Position numbers and translations under genes: made by a program
NCBI GenBank assembly: GCA_010906935.1
Contig: JAAFHC010000010.1
Coordinates: 3,017 to 38,660, forward strand
DNA from: Gelidibacter sp.
GTDB lineage: Bacteria; Bacteroidota; Bacteroidia; Flavobacteriales; Flavobacteriaceae
Reading direction: 5' to 3'
Length of the DNA: 35,644 nt
In this document: positions 34,501 to 35,644 of the stretch, in pieces
How the letters are laid out: every line of letters starts with the position of its first letter
How positions within the stretch are numbered: the stretch's first letter is position 1
Notes under the pieces: generated by a model
What the model saw: only the letters and a program-made list of their open reading frames with translations
Databases searched by the model: none
Told to the model about the DNA's origin: nothing

Positions 34501-35303
34501 AGCAATCTGTTTCTAATGGAAAGATTGCCGCGGCGTCAACGCCTCGCAATCACGGTAAAAGGCCAAAAGCTGCCGTTATTCGTGAAAAAGGAAGCAATTC
34601 TGAACGCGAAATGGCAAATGCCATGTATTTGGCAGGTTTCGATGTGAAAGATGTGCATATGACCGATTTAATAAGCGGCCGTGAAACCTTGGAAGACATT
34701 CAGTTTATTGGTGCTGTTGGCGGTTTCTCCAACTCTGATGTTTTGGGTTCTGCAAAAGGCTGGGCTGGCGCATTTTTGTACAACGAGAAAGCAAAAAACG
34801 CCTTGGATAATTTCTTCAAAAGAGAAGATACGTTATCGGTTGGAATTTGCAATGGATGTCAGCTTTTTATGGAATTGGAAGTCATTAATCCAGAACACGA
34901 AGTTCATGGAAAATTACTGCATAACGATTCCCAAAAACACGAAAGCGGATTTACTTCTGTAACCATACAAGAAAACAATTCGGTGATGCTCTCTACTTTG
35001 GCTGGCAGCACCTTGGGGGTTTGGATTTCACATGGTGAAGGGAAATTTAACCTTCCTTTAGAAGAAAATGACTATCATATTGTGGCTAAATACGGTTATG
35101 ATGCATATCCGGCAAATCCGAACGGCTCCGATTACAATGTGGCGATGATGAGCTCAAAAGATGGTAGGCATTTGGTGATGATGCCACATATTGAACGCTC
35201 CCTTTTTCAATGGAATTGGGCCTATTATCCGGAAGGCAGAAACGATGAAGTTTCCCCTTGGGCAGAAGCTTTTGTGAATGCCAGAAAATGGTTAACTAAA
35301 TAA
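31536..35303 (+). CDS. purL: Phosphoribosylformylglycinamidine synthase, single-chain, with palindromic insert
   Basis: A 1255-residue large-type FGAM synthase: FGAR + glutamine + ATP to FGAM, step 4 of purine synthesis. N-terminal PurS-like part, first AIRS-like half with [11 protein letters not shown] and [27 protein letters not shown] (in two stretches), second half with [12 protein letters not shown], and a C-terminal glutaminase domain (from about residue 1010) with nucleophile Cys in GICNGCQLF and the catalytic pair in MPHIERSLF. Residues 983-1006, just before the glutaminase domain, are encoded by an in-frame palindromic repeat (VIASETKQS then [13 protein letters not shown]). All catalytic motifs are intact, so the protein should work. 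Confidence 0.97.
   Translation: [1255 protein letters not shown]
34481..34554. repeat. Palindromic repeat inserted in the purL coding sequence
   Basis: Outer arms CGTCATTGCGAG (34481-34492) and CTCGCAATCACG (34543-34554) match in 11 of 12 positions; inner arms GCAATCT (34502-34508) and AGATTGC (34522-34528) match perfectly. This is the CGTCATTGCGAG...GAAGCAATC type palindrome that I know as abundant between genes in Bacteroidota, here in frame within PurL. Confidence 0.85.
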
Positions 35304-35523
35304 TAAAATGAAGCTGTCTTAAAAGTAAAATTTTCTTCAATATAAGCAAATTTCAGGTTCATATAATGATTAATAATCAGAATGATGAGATTCTGAAATT
35401 GAAGATTTACGAGCTCAGTCTAATAAAACAAAAAGACAGTGCGTAAATAAATTCAGAATGAATGCTTTAAGGATTTTTTAAACAGTTTCATGATCTCTAA
35501 TATTTATTTAAATAAAACATCAT
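35304..35523. other. purL downstream region, no gene recognised
   Basis: AT-rich sequence with stops in all frames as far as I could follow it. The octamer AGCTGTCT occurs at 35312 and again at 35542, and AAGACAG at 35433 is complementary to CTGTCTT at 35314. It may be a decayed insertion sequence, but no transposase segment can be read. Confidence 0.4.
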
Positions 35524-35554
35524 AAAGAGACCGTTGTTTATAGCTGTCTCTTTT
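35524..35554 (+). terminator. Possible terminator between purL and the next gene
   Basis: AAAGAGAC (35524-35531) pairs with GTCTCTTT (35546-35553), loop 14 bases, followed by TTCC. The stem is short and the loop large, so it is only a moderate candidate; it lies about 220 bases after the purL stop. Confidence 0.45.
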
Positions 35555-35579
35555 CCATAATTTCATATGAACCTTGACT

Positions 35580-35644
35580 ATGAATATACCAAAAAAATAC
35601 CAGTTTATAATTGAATTAGGAAAAGCACTGCATACCTACGGAAT
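35580..35644 (+). CDS. Start of a probable threonine/serine exporter (partial)
   Basis: An open frame from ATG at 35580 to the window edge: MNIPKKYQFIIELGKALHTY followed by G. The LGKALHTYG segment matches the N-terminal start of ThrE/DUF1212-type threonine-serine exporters (LGKAL..YG..A.RLE), which are membrane proteins. Only 21 residues are visible, so the assignment rests on this short motif. Confidence 0.5.
   Translation, partial: MNIPKKYQFIIELGKALHTYG

Noticed and set aside
35312-35549. Possible insertion sequence remnant downstream of purL
   Set aside because: Only short AGCTGTCT direct copies and a 7-base complementary pair support it. No transposase fragment or clear terminal repeats can be read.

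Overview
The window looks like chromosome from a member of the Bacteroidota, most likely family Flavobacteriaceae. The DNA is AT-rich and start codons sit in A-rich stretches rather than behind Shine-Dalgarno sequences. Several upstream regions carry TAnnTTTG -7 boxes (two with a TTG/TTTG box 17-19 bases upstream). The gene content also fits: DUF2147, DUF2520 and DUF2795 proteins, a secA preceded by a DUF2795 gene, a two-gene Wza/Wzc export pair, and a complete hisGDCBHAF(IE) operon. All of this is judged from motifs read by eye; no search was run.

Layout. 1-407 is a period-7 repeat array followed by an AT-rich leader. 408-3597 (+) holds lpdA, a DUF2520 Rossmann protein overlapping a KdsC-like phosphatase, and a secreted DUF2147 protein. 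3805-4446 (-) is pcm. 4534-7168 (+) is a tight run: Gfo/Idh/MocA oxidoreductase, PhzF-like protein, 3-hydroxyacyl-CoA dehydrogenase. 7232-10764 (-) holds a DEAD-box RNA helicase and a thioredoxin-fold lipoprotein. 10932-12557 (+) is an ABC-F ATPase. 12623-12957 is a three-unit tandem repeat. 12959-16194 (-) is a Wzc-type tyrosine kinase and Wza-type export lipoprotein. 16283-21746 (+) holds a methyltransferase, a PduO-type adenosyltransferase, a DUF2795 protein and secA. 22208-30975 (-) is a DUF2461 gene and the whole histidine operon, headed by a promoter, an 18-residue leader peptide with five histidines and an intrinsic terminator (a classical attenuator layout). 31536-35303 (+) is purL, followed by the first codons of a probable threonine/serine exporter.

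The unexpected content is the repeat load and where it sits. (1) An ~88-bp element occurs three times, each time ending exactly at a start codon (PduO gene, hisC, hisB); it carries short reading frames joined by stop/start overlaps, and one copy has become the C-terminus of HisD. (2) Small palindromic repeats lie in frame inside coding sequences: in the PurL inter-domain linker, in a HisA loop and at the HisH N-terminus, recalling the Rickettsia palindromic elements. (3) Repeats of 7-bp units with consensus GTTNNAR fill many intergenic gaps, and several gene stop codons lie in or beside them. (4) A family with a TATCCCCAACCCCT head and a TTTCC-loop-GGAAA hairpin occurs five times; one copy is associated with a palindromic MITE-like element flanked by 11-bp direct repeats. 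The usually compact his operon is padded with such elements in nearly every gap. No tRNA, rRNA, CRISPR array or intact transposase gene was seen.
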